A stretch of 5,248 nt of DNA from Methanobacteriota archaeon. GTDB taxonomy: Archaea; Thermoplasmatota; Poseidoniia; Poseidoniales; Thalassarchaeaceae. The translations under genes and the position numbers were made by a program. The notes under the pieces were generated by a model. The model did not search any database. It had not been told where the DNA came from and saw only the letters and a program-made list of their open reading frames with translations. The stretch covers positions 88,294 to 93,541 of the forward strand of contig NZDA01000006.1 in NCBI GenBank assembly GCA_002686525.1, read 5' to 3'. Shown piece by piece: positions 1-5,248 of the stretch (within the stretch, counting starts at the first letter, position 1; the number at the start of each line of letters is the position of its first letter).

Positions 1-239
1 GATTGCTCTCGAGAAGAGTTCCCGAATTACCCTTGACAAGAAACGGAACTCCATATCTTGATTGGGAGAAAGGACTTCCTTTGCATAAATTCCTTTCATT
101 GATTTCTAAATCGGAGAATTCAAATAGTATTCTATCTAGTAAAACTGAGGAGGAAAATAGTTTCCCAAAAAATGAGGGAGTAGTTTTTCAATATAAATCA
201 TCATCAGAGAGAACAGCATCGAGTCTATCAAATTCTTGA
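1..239 (+). CDS. C-terminal end of an unrecognised protein (5' truncated by window edge)
   Basis: The reading frame is open from the left edge (first full codon at base 3) to a TGA at 237-239, leaving about 78 residues of a C-terminus. The TTG at base 3 is probably just an internal codon, because nothing upstream is visible. The first 35 residues look like part of a folded domain, with RRVPELPLTRNGTPYLDW and a following hydrophobic LHKFLSLI. After that the chain becomes rich in Ser, Asn and Glu and looks disordered. Codon choice (AGA, AAT, TCT) resembles the other genes here. The last 52 bases overlap the 3' end of the opposing small gene, and the Ser-rich tail is what antisense to that gene would produce. 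I do not recognise the family and assign no function. The other two forward frames hit stops within about 60 bases, which favours this frame. Confidence 0.5.
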   Translation, partial: LLSRRVPELPLTRNGTPYLDWEKGLPLHKFLSLISKSENSNSILSSKTEEENSFPKNEGVVFQYKSSSERTASSLSNS

Positions 240-376
240 ATCAGACTTTCCACCTCTCGAGACAAATTCTCAAATCTAGCCTGATTTAACAAACGTTCGA
301 TGCTGTCTCTTTCTCTTCTGATAGAATCTAGTTGACGTTTTTCACTCTTGACTACTTCAGAATCACGTTCAACCAT
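188..376 (-). CDS. small highly charged coiled-coil protein, 62 aa, function unknown
   Basis: This is a complete frame from ATG (376-374) to TGA (190-188). The start is the only one possible, because an in-frame TAA lies 15 bases upstream. The protein is almost entirely Glu/Arg/Asp/Lys with hydrophobic residues at roughly heptad spacing (L16, I19, I26, L29, L30, F35, L38, V42, L45, I46, F49, L52, V55), so it should form one long amphipathic helix or coiled coil. It ends in an acidic SDDDLY tail. There is no signal peptide, membrane segment, cysteine or catalytic motif, which suggests a cytosolic structural or adaptor role, but no family is recognised. There is no clear Shine-Dalgarno, so the mRNA may have a short or no leader. 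It shares a divergent spacer with the M50 protease gene and overlaps the opposing gene fragment at its 3' end. Charged helical frames can arise by chance, so confidence is moderate. Confidence 0.55.
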   Translation of the reverse strand: MVERDSEVVKSEKRQLDSIRRERDSIERLLNQARFENLSREVESLIQEFDRLDAVLSDDDLY

Positions 377-457
377 GTAATTCGGAGAGGGTTATCTTTG
401 AAGTCATTTTTGGAATAAAGAACACAAGTTGAAGAGTAGGTGGGTTAGCCACTTAAC
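377..457. promoter_or_regulatory. divergent intergenic spacer, probable promoters for both flanking genes
   Basis: These 81 bases separate the start codons of the small coiled-coil gene (-) and the M50 protease gene (+), so transcription of both should begin here. The AT-rich stretch at about 409-421 (ATTTTTGGAATAA) is the only TATA-like element. It lies about 40 bases from each start codon, a workable distance for both directions with short leaders. AGGTGG at 438-443 is a weak Shine-Dalgarno-like match 14 bases before the protease ATG, longer spacing than usual. Assignment rests on gene orientation and base composition only. Confidence 0.3.
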
Positions 458-1996
458 ATGCGAGGAGAGGAGGGGTCTGCGACGAGTCATCTTCTACCTA
501 TGATTTCGATATACTTTTTTTACCTCCTTGGACTACCAATTTGGGGTGCCATATTAATGGTAATTTGGTATTGGGGATTAATTACTCTAGAAAATAATGG
601 TACTTTAGATAATTGGGATGCAACTAGAGTATTGGGTTTCATACTAATGATTAGAACCAAAAAAGGTAGAATTTTGTTAGATAGTATCTCAAAATATAGG
701 CGATTTTGGAGAGGATTTGGAGAGTTTTCAATATGGTTATGTTTTATCGTAATGTTTGGCGTAATGCTTCTTTTAATTTTCAGCGCCATACTCAGTGCTA
801 CTTCTCCTCCGGAAGAACCGATTCCGGCAAAAGATCTATTGTTAATTCCGGGAGTAACAAGTTTCGTACCCTTCTGGTGGCCTGTAATTGCACTTGTAAT
901 TGCTATCATAATTCACGAATATGGACATGCAATACAGGCAAGAGTTCACGGCATGAGGGCGAAAAGTTTCGGATTATTACTTCTGGGTCCTTTGCCAATG
1001 GGCGCTTTTTTTGAACCGGAGATTCAAGAAATGACCAAAGCACCTAGGAGAGAAAGATTACGAATTTATGCAGCAGCACCATCGATAAATATTGTCACTA
1101 CATACATTGTGTTAATTCTACTTTCCTGTACAGCTTCAGGATTTGTTGCTTCTGAACCAGGATTGCATGCTAAAGGAATCATTATTGGTAGTGGTGCTGA
1201 CGATGCTGGTCTAGAACCCTATGAAATAATCACGCATCTCGATGGAATAGAAGTTTCAGATTATGATTCATTTACAGAAGTAATGGACACAAAAAATGCA
1301 GGAGATGAAATGAACCTGTCAGTATTATCCCGGAAGGATGATGCTGGGGAAAGAGATTCTAGAAATATTGTTGTAACATTGACTGATCAGTTAGATTATT
1401 ATATTTCACAAGGAATTCCTGAATGGTTCGAGGGGAATTGTAACAGTGAAGAAAACTGTATGAATGAATATATCGATTTTTTAAATGAAAATGGCATACA
1501 AGAAGGAGATGCATTTCTTGGTGTCAGCGGAATCTCATCAGGAACTAGTGCTGTTGATGGGTATAAACTATCATCAACCGAAGATTTGAATCCTGTATTT
1601 AGAACTGTGATTTTTATATTCAAGCCATTAGAATTACTAGGTCAACCAATACAATTGGAAGGGCATTCAATGCCTCTTGAAGAAAGAGACCTACTTGAAT
1701 CAGGAGATGGAGCTATCGCTTCAATAATCGGTACAAATGGAATGTTGGCTATATTTGATTTCTTATTTTGGTTTGCTTGGATAAATTTTATTCTTGGATT
1801 TGCTAACCTTATTCCAATGGTTCCATTTGATGGCGGACAGATAACGAGAGATTCAACCCACTCTGTAATAAAATTCTTTGGGAAAAATATGAATCCGTTG
1901 AAAGTAGAAAATTTAGCTAATAGAGTAAGTGGCCTAAGCAGTATAATTATACTTCTGATCGTTTTATTCCCAATTTTGTTAGCAAATATATTCTAA
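458..1996 (+). CDS. M50-family site-2-type intramembrane zinc metalloprotease with PDZ domain
   Basis: This predicted polytopic protease of 512 aa should cut substrates within the membrane. The zinc-binding HEYGH is at residues 153-157 (H153, H157 ligands, E154 catalytic) inside a hydrophobic helix. The second signature, NLIPMVPFDGG at 450-460, supplies D458 as third ligand. Hydrophobic segments lie near 16-42, 91-113, 139-158, 206-229, 428-452 and 491-512. The GPLPMGAFFEPE segment (177-188) followed by APRRERLRIYAAAPS is typical of archaeal S2P proteins. A PDZ-like domain spans about 236-308 (GADDAGLEPYEIITHLDG). It is followed by an unusual 110-residue stretch with C328 and C334, which may pair outside the cell. 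The start is uncertain: ATG 458 has only a weak Shine-Dalgarno, and ATG 500 (residue 15) begins exactly at the first membrane helix. The gene ends one base from the opposing signal peptidase gene. Substrates are unknown; regulated intramembrane proteolysis or signal-peptide clearance are the family roles. Confidence 0.9.
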   Translation: MRGEEGSATSHLLPMISIYFFYLLGLPIWGAILMVIWYWGLITLENNGTLDNWDATRVLGFILMIRTKKGRILLDSISKYRRFWRGFGEFSIWLCFIVMFGVMLLLIFSAILSATSPPEEPIPAKDLLLIPGVTSFVPFWWPVIALVIAIIIHEYGHAIQARVHGMRAKSFGLLLLGPLPMGAFFEPEIQEMTKAPRRERLRIYAAAPSINIVTTYIVLILLSCTASGFVASEPGLHAKGIIIGSGADDAGLEPYEIITHLDGIEVSDYDSFTEVMDTKNAGDEMNLSVLSRKDDAGERDSRNIVVTLTDQLDYYISQGIPEWFEGNCNSEENCMNEYIDFLNENGIQEGDAFLGVSGISSGTSAVDGYKLSSTEDLNPVFRTVIFIFKPLELLGQPIQLEGHSMPLEERDLLESGDGAIASIIGTNGMLAIFDFLFWFAWINFILGFANLIPMVPFDGGQITRDSTHSVIKFFGKNMNPLKVENLANRVSGLSSIIILLIVLFPILLANIF

Positions 1997-1997
1997 T

Positions 1998-2882
1998 CTA
2001 TTCTTCCTCATCACTTTGTTTAGGAAAAACGATATCATATAACATCGGCATAATTACTACTGCAGCTATTAGGGTCAAGAGATTACTCCAAGTTTTTGGA
2101 GAAACAAAATCTGAGGTTCCTGAGAATAATAATTTGATAGAACCAACCCAAGGAACCTCGGAGGACGCTACACCTACTATCCAATTATCTCTAACAGCAG
2201 TAACTGGATTTCCGTATTCATCTTTTAATCCGCGACTCAAAATATAGGAGTCATCCGCTGTAGAACTTGTTGCCCTTAATTGATCTATTGTACAACCGTT
2301 TGTTAATCTATTATCTCCAGTAGTTAAGTATCCTTCGTGATTTGGAACCCACTTATCGATAGTCAAATTACCATGAGGTGCACAAGAATAATCTAATTTC
2401 AGAGATATATTTGCAACATTGACTAAGTTACTTCCTGGTACGTCCCAAGTTAAGATACAAATATTCTTCAATTCATCAAATACTCCTTCCGAACAAGAAT
2501 CATCAACTGGAATTTCGGTTAAATTAGCTTCTGCTTTGAGCAATGCTCGATGAATTACTGGGGTATCATTACCACCATTTTTTTCATAGATTATTACATC
2601 CCCCAACATTCCATGCATTTCATATCCAAAATTTTCATTTTCTTCGTTTGATGCTTCTAGATATGTGATAATATCAACTCTGTCTGGATTCATGATTAAA
2701 ACTAAATCTCCAGGATCTATCGCACCTAGAGAACCCTCTTCACTATGTTTCATTGAGCCAGATTCTACTACAACCATGGGAGGAAACATACCTGTTGCCA
2801 ACCACATTGAACCCAGCAATAAAAAAACTAAACCTACAGCAAGAAAAACTTCTCTAAGGTAAATTTTGACATCATTTGACAT
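1998..2882 (-). CDS. signal peptidase I, archaeal/ER (S26B, Sec11-like) type
   Basis: This membrane-anchored serine protease removes signal peptides from Sec-exported proteins outside the membrane. I chose ATG 2882 (294 aa). It follows the upstream stop by one base and has AAGGAG seven bases before it, whereas the in-frame ATG at 2903 would add seven residues, overlap the upstream gene and lack a Shine-Dalgarno. Numbered from 2882: N-terminal anchor about 9-33; VESGSM with catalytic S43; GDLVLI at 58-63; GDVIIY at 94-99; PVIHR with H111, the His that replaces the bacterial Lys; GYLTTGDNR with D190; then IVGVASSEVPWVG at 235-247 and a second membrane helix at 265-286. The possible second conserved Asp (D200) is spaced four residues further than usual. 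The stretch between H111 and D190 is roughly 55 residues longer than in Sec11 and carries C130, C142, C167 and sequons at N120, N158 and N172. It is the second gene of a two-gene operon. Confidence 0.92.
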   Translation of the reverse strand: MSNDVKIYLREVFLAVGLVFLLLGSMWLATGMFPPMVVVESGSMKHSEEGSLGAIDPGDLVLIMNPDRVDIITYLEASNEENENFGYEMHGMLGDVIIYEKNGGNDTPVIHRALLKAEANLTEIPVDDSCSEGVFDELKNICILTWDVPGSNLVNVANISLKLDYSCAPHGNLTIDKWVPNHEGYLTTGDNRLTNGCTIDQLRATSSTADDSYILSRGLKDEYGNPVTAVRDNWIVGVASSEVPWVGSIKLLFSGTSDFVSPKTWSNLLTLIAAVVIMPMLYDIVFPKQSDEEE

Positions 2883-2883
2883 A

Positions 2884-3666
2884 CTAATTCTCCTTGATAT
2901 CATATGGCCTGGTTGAATATAATAGATAAAAGAAAAATAAGATTAGAATAATACTGACAGGATCTACATGAGGGGCAAGATAATGAAATGAGGTGGAACC
3001 ACTAATTCTCTCAGTTAAATCTAACGTGTATTCTCTAGAGCCATTCATAGATGCTAGGCCAAAAATCATGTTCCATAATAATGAGACTAAAGTAACTGAT
3101 GTAAGTATAATTATCATCCTATGGAAAAATAATTCTCTAAGTAAATTAAGTCCAGGGAGTTGGCGTGAAATGACAGAATTTGGATTATTCCACCAATAAT
3201 GTTCTTTCCCAGTATTATTATCCAGACTAATTTTAGTCGAATTATTAAGATTCTTTCCAACCGGTATGTTGTGTGATTCAAGTAACGCACGCATCATACT
3301 CATATGTTTGGCCCCAAGCATAATTGCGGCCTCTTCACCCTCTTTTCGACGTCTTAATACTTCAGCGCGAGAATCTAATTGCAAAATATCATCTAGAAGT
3401 TGTTTCTTTTCCATGTAAAAGAAAAATTCAGGACCGACATAAAATGTTCCAATCGCTCCAGCTAACATTCCTATCCAACTTAATGTAACAATATTCTCTT
3501 TAGAGGGGTCTGTCGGACCAGATAATCCAAAAAGAAAGATAACACCCCAAACTAACAGAGCAACAGATAGTATAGAAACATTAGTCACTATCTGGAAATG
3601 TCTACCTCTCTGGCTATCCCACAATCGGCCAAAAAAACTCGGGTTTCTTTCATCTCGACGAGCCAT
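2884..3666 (-). CDS. four-helix membrane protein of unknown function, operon partner of signal peptidase
   Basis: From ATG 3666 this encodes 260 aa; I do not recognise the family. Predicted membrane helices lie at about 24-48, 58-83, 182-206 and 236-251. Between helices 2 and 3 is a soluble region of about 95 residues. It opens with a charged helix (DDILQLDSRAEVLRRRKEGE, 92-111), continues as helix to about 132, and then becomes Asn-rich and polar (LNNSTKISLDNNTGKEHYWW). Positive charge (MARRDER at the N-terminus, RRRK in the loop) suggests both the N-terminus and this loop face the cytoplasm. The TTG at 3711 would add 15 residues but has no ribosome site and lies close to the expected transcription start. 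The 3' end contains the Shine-Dalgarno of the signal peptidase gene and the stop is one base from its ATG. Translation is therefore probably coupled, suggesting a shared process such as export or membrane protein maturation. No catalytic motif is evident. Confidence 0.8.
   Translation of the reverse strand: MARRDERNPSFFGRLWDSQRGRHFQIVTNVSILSVALLVWGVIFLFGLSGPTDPSKENIVTLSWIGMLAGAIGTFYVGPEFFFYMEKKQLLDDILQLDSRAEVLRRRKEGEEAAIMLGAKHMSMMRALLESHNIPVGKNLNNSTKISLDNNTGKEHYWWNNPNSVISRQLPGLNLLRELFFHRMIIILTSVTLVSLLWNMIFGLASMNGSREYTLDLTERISGSTSFHYLAPHVDPVSIILILFFFYLLYSTRPYDIKEN
2890..2895 (-). promoter_or_regulatory. Shine-Dalgarno site of the signal peptidase gene, inside the upstream coding region
   Basis: Read on the minus strand this is AAGGAG, seven bases before the ATG at 2882, lying in the Lys-Glu codons just before the TAG stop of the membrane-protein gene. 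It decides the signal peptidase start in favour of 2882 over the in-frame ATG at 2903. It also implies that ribosomes finishing the first gene can re-initiate on the second. Confidence 0.8.
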
Positions 3667-3776
3667 TATACCACTCGTGGGTAAGGCTTCGTGGCTTAGT
3701 GTGTTACGCAAACAAGTTCACATGAAAAATATTATTTTACCAATTAATTGATGTGCTATACTATCAATCGGATAAT
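3667..3776. promoter_or_regulatory. divergent promoter region with near-symmetric AT-rich core (3725-3738)
   Basis: These 110 bases separate the divergent membrane-protein/signal-peptidase operon (-) and the lipoprotein gene (+). The core AAAAATATTATTTT at 3725-3738 reads almost the same on both strands and is the best TATA-box candidate for both directions. With the usual archaeal TATA-to-start distance of about 25 bases it predicts a leader of roughly 15-20 bases for the lipoprotein and about 40 for the operon. Neither start codon has a convincing Shine-Dalgarno. A short inverted repeat (CCAC/GTGG, 3671-3680) sits just upstream of the operon's ATG. The assignment rests on composition and orientation only. 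Confidence 0.4.
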
Positions 3777-4961
3777 ATGAGAAAGCAGTGGTTAGTGACT
3801 CTGATTGTTGTTGGATTGATGCTCTCAGGCTGTATCGGTCCCGAATTTCAAGATTTAGATAAAGATGGAATAGAAGATAGTGAAGATCTAGATATGGATG
3901 GAGACGGATGGGATAATTTGATTGAAATTGATTGTAATAGTGATCCAAATAATTTTGATAATGTTCCTAATGATTTAGATAATGATACAGTTTGTGACGA
4001 ATTAGACGAGGACATTGATGGAGATAATCTACCAAATGATTGGGAATCAGAAAGAGGATTAGATCCAAGAGACTCTAATGATACTTTGATTTGTCACGGG
4101 TTTTCAGAATTTTGCTTAAGAAATTATGACAACTTTACATTCCCTGAAACTCACAATGCATTCGCAACCTCAGAGGATGGTGTGATTCTGGGAACTAACC
4201 ATTACACCGGACTCCAAGCACAATGGGATGGAGGAATTAGAGCATTTATGGTAGATGCACATCACCTTAGAGAAGACCAAACTGAAGCTGAAGATGTTAG
4301 ATTCTGTCATGGCTCTCCGGGACAATTTCCACATCCTTGTGCGTATTCAGAGGTAGATGCTTTTGAATGGTTGTCCCATCTAAATTCATTGATGAATTTA
4401 ACCAGTCAAGAATGTTTATCCAAATGTGGAAATGTAGTTTCTATTCTGGTTGAAAATTATGTACCTGCTGAACATCTAGAATTCTTATTTAATGAAACAG
4501 GAATTTTAGAAAGAGCATTCATACATCATTTAGGAGATAGTTGGCCGTCAATCGGAGATATGATTCTACAAAAGAAAGATGTTGTAATTTATGTTCAATC
4601 AGAATATAATGAAAGTTTTTCATATTTCCATCCAGCATGGAAACACAGTTGGGATACCCCATATGGTCAACAAAGTAAAGAAGAAATGACATGCGAATTA
4701 GGCAGAGGAGATTCTAGTCAACCTGTTTGGCACCTAAGTAACTGGCTAAGTAGTATTTTTGGAACTGCTGATCCTTACAAGGCTCATGAAGTGAATCAAT
4801 ATGAATTTTTACTAAACAGAACTATAGAATGTTGGGAAATAATGGATAATAGGCCGACTTTTGTCGCTGTAGATTATTGGGAAGATGGTGAAATTACTAA
4901 TGTCACTATTACATTGAACAAAATGGATAATTGGGATGATGAAATTCCTACACATCAATAA
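3777..4961 (+). CDS. secreted lipoprotein: Asp-rich Ca-binding-type repeats plus PI-PLC-X-like phosphodiesterase domain
   Basis: ATG 3777 (394 aa) is preferred over the GTG at 3753 because it places MRKQW directly before the hydrophobic signal helix. The lipobox LSGC has C19 as the lipidated residue. Residues 26-102 carry DxDxDG-type repeats (DLDKDG, DLDMDGDG, DEDIDGD) like thrombospondin type 3 calcium loops. Residues about 117-382 resemble the single-domain PI-PLC-X-like phosphodiesterases. Matching elements are FPETHNAFA with candidate catalytic H126, GGIRAFMVDAHH with D160, FCHGSPG with H178, VVSILVENYV, an NWL...A..VN...LL.RTIEC stretch, and PTFVAVDYWEDGE near the end. It has ten cysteines besides C19 and eight N-x-S/T sequons (N69, N101, N119, N207, N239, N278, N347, N375), fitting a disulfide-bonded, glycosylated surface protein. 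The family cleaves phosphodiester bonds of inositol phospholipids. The actual substrate here is unknown; archaetidylinositol or environmental lipids are possible. Confidence 0.85.
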   Translation: MRKQWLVTLIVVGLMLSGCIGPEFQDLDKDGIEDSEDLDMDGDGWDNLIEIDCNSDPNNFDNVPNDLDNDTVCDELDEDIDGDNLPNDWESERGLDPRDSNDTLICHGFSEFCLRNYDNFTFPETHNAFATSEDGVILGTNHYTGLQAQWDGGIRAFMVDAHHLREDQTEAEDVRFCHGSPGQFPHPCAYSEVDAFEWLSHLNSLMNLTSQECLSKCGNVVSILVENYVPAEHLEFLFNETGILERAFIHHLGDSWPSIGDMILQKKDVVIYVQSEYNESFSYFHPAWKHSWDTPYGQQSKEEMTCELGRGDSSQPVWHLSNWLSSIFGTADPYKAHEVNQYEFLLNRTIECWEIMDNRPTFVAVDYWEDGEITNVTITLNKMDNWDDEIPTHQ

Positions 4962-5024
4962 TTTCATATTATATTGATTTGTAAAATCGTTGGGTTTTCT
5001 AGATAGAACTTATTCGTTAGGTAC
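4962..5024 (+). promoter_or_regulatory. intergenic spacer: probable end of lipoprotein transcript and promoter of the helicase gene
   Basis: These 63 bases hold an AT-rich stretch right after the lipoprotein stop (CATATTATATTGATT, 4965-4979) that could act as a TATA box for the helicase gene, giving a leader of about 25-30 bases. A T-rich run (GGGTTTTCT, 4992-5000) may serve as a terminator for the lipoprotein transcript. No hairpin and no good Shine-Dalgarno are visible before ATG 5025. The lipoprotein and helicase could also be co-transcribed. Confidence 0.3.
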
Positions 5025-5248
5025 ATGGAAGGGGCAGCGATCGAAATTCTGCACCCTAAAGTCAAGAAATTGATTAAAAATTTAGGCTGGGATTTAACTC
5101 CAATACAAGAAGAAGCTGTGATTGATTTATGTTCCGGAGAAAATAGATTATTAGTTGCACCAACTGGAAGTGGAAAAACTGAAGCAGCAATATTACCGGT
5201 CATTTCAAGGGCAATTAATGAAAGTTGGGAAGGGCTTTCAATTCTATA
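5025..5248 (+). CDS. lhr: Lhr-type superfamily 2 helicase, N-terminal 74 residues (truncated by window edge)
   Basis: An open frame runs from ATG 5025 off the right edge (74 codons plus two bases). The start of a superfamily 2 helicase domain is clear: LHPKVKKLIKNLGWDLTPIQEEA contains a Q-motif-like TPIQ (residues 25-28), and APTGSGKTEAA (45-55) is the Walker A/motif I with K51 and T52 for ATP binding. The sequence TEAAILPVI followed by LSIL, just where LY(I)xPL would be expected, matches Lhr-family helicases better than Hel308/Ski2 or simple DEAD-box proteins. Lhr proteins are large, ATP-driven 3'-to-5' helicases in DNA repair or nucleic-acid remodelling, usually several hundred to about 900 residues or more, so most of the gene lies outside. 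The domain starts almost at the N-terminus, as is normal. It appears unrelated in function to the envelope genes to its left. Confidence 0.88.
   Translation, partial: MEGAAIEILHPKVKKLIKNLGWDLTPIQEEAVIDLCSGENRLLVAPTGSGKTEAAILPVISRAINESWEGLSIL

Noticed and set aside
2..187. open minus-strand frame reaching the left edge
   Set aside because: It has no ATG, GTG or TTG in frame before the stop at 190-188, so nothing could start there. It is a shadow of the plus-strand fragment.
520..909. 129-aa minus-strand open frame
   Set aside because: It is antisense to the M50 protease coding region, including its membrane helices, and shows no motif of its own.
706..1014. 102-aa plus-strand open frame
   Set aside because: It is an alternative frame inside the M50 protease gene. 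The protease frame carries HEYGH here and is clearly the real one.
1399..1623. 74-aa minus-strand open frame
   Set aside because: It is antisense to the post-PDZ region of the M50 protease, with no recognisable features.
2665..2862. 65-aa plus-strand open frame
   Set aside because: It is antisense to the catalytic Ser region of the signal peptidase.
2993..3199. 68-aa plus-strand open frame
   Set aside because: It is antisense to helices 3-4 of the membrane protein, with no supporting signal.
3671..3680. inverted repeat CCAC/GTGG as an operator or terminator
   Set aside because: A four-base stem is too short to be convincing, and similar ones occur by chance.
3667..3711. TTG-initiated 15-residue extension of the membrane protein
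   Set aside because: TTG is an unusual start, there is no ribosome site, and the inferred transcription start lies near or after it. ATG 3666 is better.
3753..3776. GTG-initiated eight-residue extension of the lipoprotein
   Set aside because: It would put a polar segment before a textbook signal peptide that begins at ATG 3777.
3718..3948. 76-aa minus-strand open frame with many His/Tyr/Leu
   Set aside because: It is antisense to the lipoprotein's signal peptide and Asp repeats and spans the divergent promoter. Its odd composition is a by-product.
3852..4060. GAT-rich direct-repeat-like DNA, considered as a CRISPR or satellite repeat
   Set aside because: The periodicity is explained by in-frame Asp codons of calcium-loop repeats. 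Unit lengths vary and there are no spacers.
4964..5203. 79-aa minus-strand open frame
   Set aside because: It is antisense to the Lhr N-terminus, whose Walker A motif on the plus strand is unambiguous.

Overview
The window is AT-rich, densely packed and almost entirely protein-coding. It looks archaeal, most likely from a planktonic marine euryarchaeon of the Poseidoniia type (Marine Group II/III). Three things point there. The signal peptidase uses the Ser/His catalytic pair of the archaeal/eukaryotic type. The lipoprotein has an LSGC lipobox followed by Asp-rich DxDxDG repeats, a style common in that group. The last gene begins like an archaeal-type Lhr helicase. The lineage is inferred from protein style; there is no rRNA or other marker gene here. 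I see no RNA genes, insertion sequences, CRISPR arrays or phage genes.

Layout. Positions 1-239 (+) hold the 3' end of an unrecognised gene. It overlaps tail-to-tail with a small coiled-coil protein gene (188-376, -). An 81-bp divergent spacer leads to a large M50 site-2-type intramembrane protease with a PDZ domain (458-1996, +). That gene meets, with a single base between stop codons, a two-gene minus-strand operon: an unrecognised four-helix membrane protein (3666-2884), then a type I signal peptidase (2882-1998). The signal peptidase start is fixed by an AAGGAG Shine-Dalgarno lying inside the last codons of the upstream gene. A second divergent spacer (3667-3776), with a nearly symmetric AT-rich core, separates this operon from a secreted lipoprotein (3777-4961, +). 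The lipoprotein joins Ca-binding-type repeats to a PI-PLC-X-like phosphodiesterase domain. A 63-bp spacer precedes the first 74 codons of an Lhr-type helicase that runs off the right edge (5025-5248, +).

How the genes fit together. Most of the window concerns the cell envelope. The signal peptidase removes Sec-type signal peptides, and the M50 protease cuts within membranes and could clear signal-peptide remnants or release membrane-held regulators. The unknown four-helix protein is translationally linked to the signal peptidase and is a candidate partner. The lipoprotein is an exported enzyme in the adjoining divergent unit. Apart from the operon coupling, these links are inferred from position. 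The points most worth following are the PI-PLC-like lipoprotein, the enlarged Cys- and sequon-containing ectodomain of the signal peptidase, and the unknown membrane protein co-translated with it.
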